In this document: one piece after another, positions 8,077-10,839 of the stretch
How the letters are laid out: the number at the start of each line of letters is the position of its first letter
Numbering within the stretch: position 1 is the stretch's first letter
Origin: Willaertia magna
Lineage: Eukaryota; Heterolobosea; Eutetramitea; Acrasida; Naegleriidae
Length of the DNA stretch: 10,839 nt
Reading direction: 5' to 3'
Assembly: GCA_902984215.1 (NCBI GenBank)
Contig: CADWAF010004434.1
Span: 1-10,839 of the forward strand
Made by a program: the position numbers and the translations under genes
Notes under the pieces: model-generated
What the model saw: the letters and a program-made list of their open reading frames with translations, nothing else
Databases searched by the model: none
What the model was told of the DNA's origin: nothing

Positions 8077-8271
8077 TTATTTAGTGGACTTTTTGTATAA
8101 AGATTCATCTTTTTCATCTTTAAGTAATGGTTTATCTCTTCTATAAATTATACCAACAACTAATGACAACAAGCAAAAAACACCAACTGAAATCGGAATT
8201 GCTGGATTGTTCTTTAAAAATCCAATAATTGCAGAAGGCTTTGATTCCCCAGTATTTAAATGTTGATTCAT
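8077..8271 (-). CDS. Small single-span membrane protein, weakly HIG1-like
   Basis: A 64-residue protein with a polar N-terminus, one hydrophobic span (about 25-43, IPISVGVFCLLSLVVGIIY), then Arg-Arg-Asp-Lys and a highly charged tail. The span with its preceding FLKNNPAIP resembles the first half of HIG1 domain proteins (xxPxxPxGxxG...), which are small mitochondrial inner-membrane proteins of respiratory complexes, but the second span is absent, so the match is only suggestive. Positive residues after the span would place the tail on the matrix or cytosol side. The start ATG follows AAAA and the stop is TAA. It sits in a tight same-strand array, 61 bp after the PA-domain gene and 101 bp before the NDUFAF2-like gene. 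Confidence 0.6.
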   Translation of the reverse strand: MNQHLNTGESKPSAIIGFLKNNPAIPISVGVFCLLSLVVGIIYRRDKPLLKDEKDESLYKKSTK

Positions 8272-8332
8272 TTTTAAATAACACTATTTCATCCCCTCTA
8301 GTGAAGATTAAATAATTTAATCAAAGATTTCA

Positions 8333-8968
8333 TTAGAAATAATCATAATCTAGTGATTGGCAATAACCTAGGGAAGCCAATAGGGGAGGAACGAATTCTC
8401 CTTCATCATGTTGTTTCAAATATTCATTATATTCATTAATATGTGAAATTAATGAAATACCATTGGCATAAGGTATTAATACTGATTTAATTCTAATGAA
8501 ATAGGACGCATAAGAACCATCATCACTCATAGCATACATCTCTCCACCATCAGAATTCATAACAATCATACCCGAAGCCCCAACTTTTTGAACCTGTTCA
8601 GCCTTTGTAGTAAAAGTACATTTTCCTCTTACTACCAAAACAATTTTATCTTTAAATTTCATGTCCGATGCAGTTTTATTAATTATTTCCTTCGTGTTAT
8701 TATCATCTATTCTTGTTGTTATTATATAATCGGGATCATATAAATCCCCACAAGCTTCTATTGGGTGAGCCAAAACTACTTCTTTAAAATCACTACAACT
8801 ATTTGATACATAAATTCCTCCAAATTGTGCAGTAGTAAAAGGTATAGGCTGTCTAGCTAAATGTATAGGAGAAGCTATTTGTAAGCCTATTATTGTAAAT
8901 TTCTTGTTGCTTGATAATAGGAAAATCAAAAGGATGGAAGCAATCACCAACAATGAAAAGTTTTTCAT
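8333..8968 (-). CDS. Secreted protease-associated (PA) domain protein, PRADC1-like
   Basis: A 211-residue protein with an N-terminal signal peptide (Lys-Asn, then hydrophobic residues 4-18) and one PA domain, a protein-interaction module without catalytic residues. The order of motifs matches the PRADC1 (PAP21) family: PFTTAQFGGIY (43-53), HPIEACGDL (68-76), KIVLVVRGKCTFTTKA (108-123) and GASGMIVMNSD (130-140). Cys59, Cys73, Cys117 and Cys203 could form disulfides; N-glycosylation sequons lie at Asn90 and Asn97. No transmembrane span or protease domain follows, so it is probably secreted or lumenal. The start is the ATG at 8968, after an A-rich stretch. The frame stays open upstream to 9046, but that codon is GTG and the extension would overlap the divergent gene. 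Confidence 0.82.
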   Translation of the reverse strand: MKNFSLLVIASILLIFLLSSNKKFTIIGLQIASPIHLARQPIPFTTAQFGGIYVSNSCSDFKEVVLAHPIEACGDLYDPDYIITTRIDDNNTKEIINKTASDMKFKDKIVLVVRGKCTFTTKAEQVQKVGASGMIVMNSDGGEMYAMSDDGSYASYFIRIKSVLIPYANGISLISHINEYNEYLKQHDEGEFVPPLLASLGYCQSLDYDYF

Positions 8969-9034
8969 TTTTATTTTTCTTATTGTAAAGCAAGGTCCAA
9001 CTTTTTTCTTAAGAAAAGGAAAGTTCAGAAAAAA
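8969..9034. promoter_or_regulatory. 66-bp shared start region between divergent genes
   Basis: Only 66 bases separate the start codons of the PA-domain gene (minus) and the F-box/HMG gene (plus). Both promoters and both leaders must fit here or inside the neighbouring coding regions. The stretch has T- and A-runs and the short palindrome TTCTTAAGAA (9007-9016), but no motif I can name. Confidence 0.4.
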
Positions 9035-10839
9035 ATGGAAGAACACGCTCTTAACGGTAAATGGTTATCAAAAGTTGACACAGATAGCATTTCTGTAATA
9101 CTTTCTTTTTTACCTTTACATGATCAATTACAATTTCGTTGCGTTTCAAAAAGCTTTAATGAAATGATTACTGAAAGAATTACAATTTCAAAAATTGTTT
9201 TTGATTTTATGAATTATTGGAATAATAAAATTAAACAAAATAACCTTGTAACAAAAAATCAAATTTTAGATTGGACAATGGGAGCTCAATTAAAAATAAA
9301 TGGATTTATTAGAAATCAACAAATTTTAAAGAAAAAAGAAATTAACAGTGAATTCAATGAAAATCAATTAAAATTATTACAAAATGGAAAAATAGAAGTT
9401 ATTGAAATGATTAATGACAAGGCTTTATGCAATGATACTGTCTTTTCATTTTGTAAAATAAAATGGTTTATAAATAACAACAACCAAAATGAAAAAGAGC
9501 CTAAAACAATTACTTTTGTTCAATATTATTTACAATGTAAAGATTGCGGCAATTTAGAATTAACAAAACATTATGTATTAAGATTTTATAAAGATGATAA
9601 TATAGATGATTTAAAAACTTTAGCTTTTTTAAATAATATTTCAAGTGAAAGTTTTGTAACAAAAGAACGTTTAGAAAAGTTAAAAAGTAAATTTTGTAAT
9701 GAATTGATGAATGCAAATAATTATGAAGAATTTTTTAATTTTTTATTGAAATTAGCAAATTGTAAACAAACTGTAGAATCAATAATGGATAATGTATATA
9801 ACTTTAAATTAAGTGATATCTACAGTGCTTTTAAAGGAGATGAAGAAGATATAAATGATAATTACAATCAATATCATGTTAAAGGATCAAAAGAAATGGA
9901 ACAATTTATATTTAAGTATGATTGGAAACAATATTTATCAATTTTTTGTAATAGTTTATATGAAATTATTCACCAAATGAAATCCATTGCATTAAATAAT
10001 AGTAATATTAAGGATTTATATGAAGAAGATTCAAGTGATGAAGAAGAGGAGGAAGAGATTTCTCCAAAAGAAAAGAACTTGATAAAATTAATTCAAAGTA
10101 AATTATTTAAAATTTGTGATTCTAAACAAGAAGATGGGGAAAATAATTTTGATTTTAAATTATTTAATGGATGTGAGGAATTTAAAGAAAATAGAGAAGC
10201 TATTTTTTATTTATCAAACAGTAACAAATATATTAAGATTAAAGCAGTAATGAAATCAATGACTTTAAAAAGAAAAAGAAATGCTACTCAATTACAATTA
10301 TTTTACAAAGAATTAAATGAAAATGATTGGGATTGTTTTTATGAAAATGATAATTTACATTTTGAACAAAATATCAAAGAAATTTATTATGAAAAAGAAA
10401 GAAAAAGACGAGAAAACAGACCTAAACGCCCAATGACTGCGTATTTTCTTTTTGTTAAAGATAAAAGAGAGCCTTTGAAACAACAATATCCTGAAAAAAA
10501 GATGATGGAGATAGCTAAAGAATTGGGAACTTTATGGAAATCTTTAAGTGACGAAGAAAAAAGACCATATGTAGAACAAGCTGATGAATTAAGAAAGAAA
10601 TATCAAAAACAATTAGAGGAATATAAAGAGAGTGATAGTGAAACTGAAGAAAATGAAGAAAGGGTGTGCAAGAAAGAGAAATTGGGTGTGATGAATATTT
10701 CTAAGGTTAAGGAAATTTTTGAATTGGACCAAGTTTCAGACAAATTATTTATTAAAAAGTTGATTGAAGTGATGAAAGTTTATAGATTTGCTGTTGATAG
10801 CGATAATTTATTTGTTCAGTATGATGTACAAAATAATGA
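9035..10839 (+). CDS. F-box plus HMG-box protein, 3' end off window
   Basis: An open frame of 601 codons running off the right edge with two bases of the next codon. Residues about 10-48 form an F-box (Asp-Ser-Ile-Ser-Val-Ile-Leu-Ser-Phe-Leu-Pro, then LQFRCVSKSF), the SKP1-binding module of SCF ubiquitin ligases. Residues about 50-320 are Asn/Lys-rich without a recognised domain. An acidic patch (EEDSSDEEEEEE) lies near 330-342. A basic cluster KERKRRENRPKRP leads into a canonical HMG box at 462-530 (RPKRPMTAYFLF, LGTLWKSLSDEEKRPY, Ala-Asp, Tyr-X(6)-Glu-Glu-Tyr), the L-shaped DNA-bending fold. After an acidic linker, residues 553-601 begin another helical segment. The basic cluster is a likely nuclear signal. 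Having both an SCF module and a DNA-binding box suggests ubiquitylation on chromatin; that is inference. The ATG follows an A-run. Confidence 0.85.
   Translation, partial: MEEHALNGKWLSKVDTDSISVILSFLPLHDQLQFRCVSKSFNEMITERITISKIVFDFMNYWNNKIKQNNLVTKNQILDWTMGAQLKINGFIRNQQILKKKEINSEFNENQLKLLQNGKIEVIEMINDKALCNDTVFSFCKIKWFINNNNQNEKEPKTITFVQYYLQCKDCGNLELTKHYVLRFYKDDNIDDLKTLAFLNNISSESFVTKERLEKLKSKFCNELMNANNYEEFFNFLLKLANCKQTVESIMDNVYNFKLSDIYSAFKGDEEDINDNYNQYHVKGSKEMEQFIFKYDWKQYLSIFCNSLYEIIHQMKSIALNNSNIKDLYEEDSSDEEEEEEISPKEKNLIKLIQSKLFKICDSKQEDGENNFDFKLFNGCEEFKENREAIFYLSNSNKYIKIKAVMKSMTLKRKRNATQLQLFYKELNENDWDCFYENDNLHFEQNIKEIYYEKERKRRENRPKRPMTAYFLFVKDKREPLKQQYPEKKMMEIAKELGTLWKSLSDEEKRPYVEQADELRKKYQKQLEEYKESDSETEENEERVCKKEKLGVMNISKVKEIFELDQVSDKLFIKKLIEVMKVYRFAVDSDNLFVQYDVQNN

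Noticed and set aside
8969..9046. 26-residue N-terminal extension of the PA-domain protein
   Set aside because: Its first codon is GTG, not ATG; the extension would precede a good signal peptide and overlap the divergent gene. The ATG at 8968 fits better.

Overview
The window looks like nuclear DNA of an AT-rich, free-living unicellular eukaryote that has cilia and mitochondria. The evidence is an RP2-type ARL3 GAP (a ciliary gene), an Aurora-type kinase with poly-Asn/Gln and Ser/Thr tracts, an NDUFAF2-like complex I assembly factor, F-box proteins, very short GT-AG introns (about 47-49 bp) and short intergenic gaps. Intact ORFs use TAA and TGA as stops, so the code appears standard. Start codons almost always follow a run of A residues. 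A heterolobosean amoeboflagellate (Naegleria/Willaertia-like) fits best, but this is inference. No prokaryotic, phage, transposase or CRISPR feature was seen.

Layout. (1) 1-1077, minus: RP2 homologue in two exons, running off the left edge; an E2F-like palindrome lies just upstream of its start. (2) 1232-2748, minus: the most anomalous stretch. An Aurora kinase ends abruptly after the activation loop (about 1910-1922) and the next bases belong to a short-chain dehydrogenase/reductase that has lost its NAD(P)-binding N-terminus. The two fragments share a roughly 10-12 base overlap, as expected of a deletion, or an assembly collapse, between short direct repeats. (3) 2993-5227, plus: a very AT-rich, LRR-like, possibly F-box protein. 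(4) 5228-6057: gene-poor gap holding a perfect 12-bp inverted repeat (5522-5533 / 5618-5629) followed by a T-run. (5) 6058-8968, minus: four tightly packed genes, namely an unrecognised 305-residue protein, an NDUFAF2-like factor, a 64-residue single-span membrane protein and a secreted PA-domain protein of PRADC1 type. (6) 9035-10839, plus: a divergent gene that joins an F-box to a canonical HMG box; it runs off the right edge.

The genes do not form an obvious pathway. The best candidates for a second look are the F-box/HMG-box fusion, the kinase/SDR junction and the inverted repeat in the gap. No multi-gene novel system is convincingly visible.
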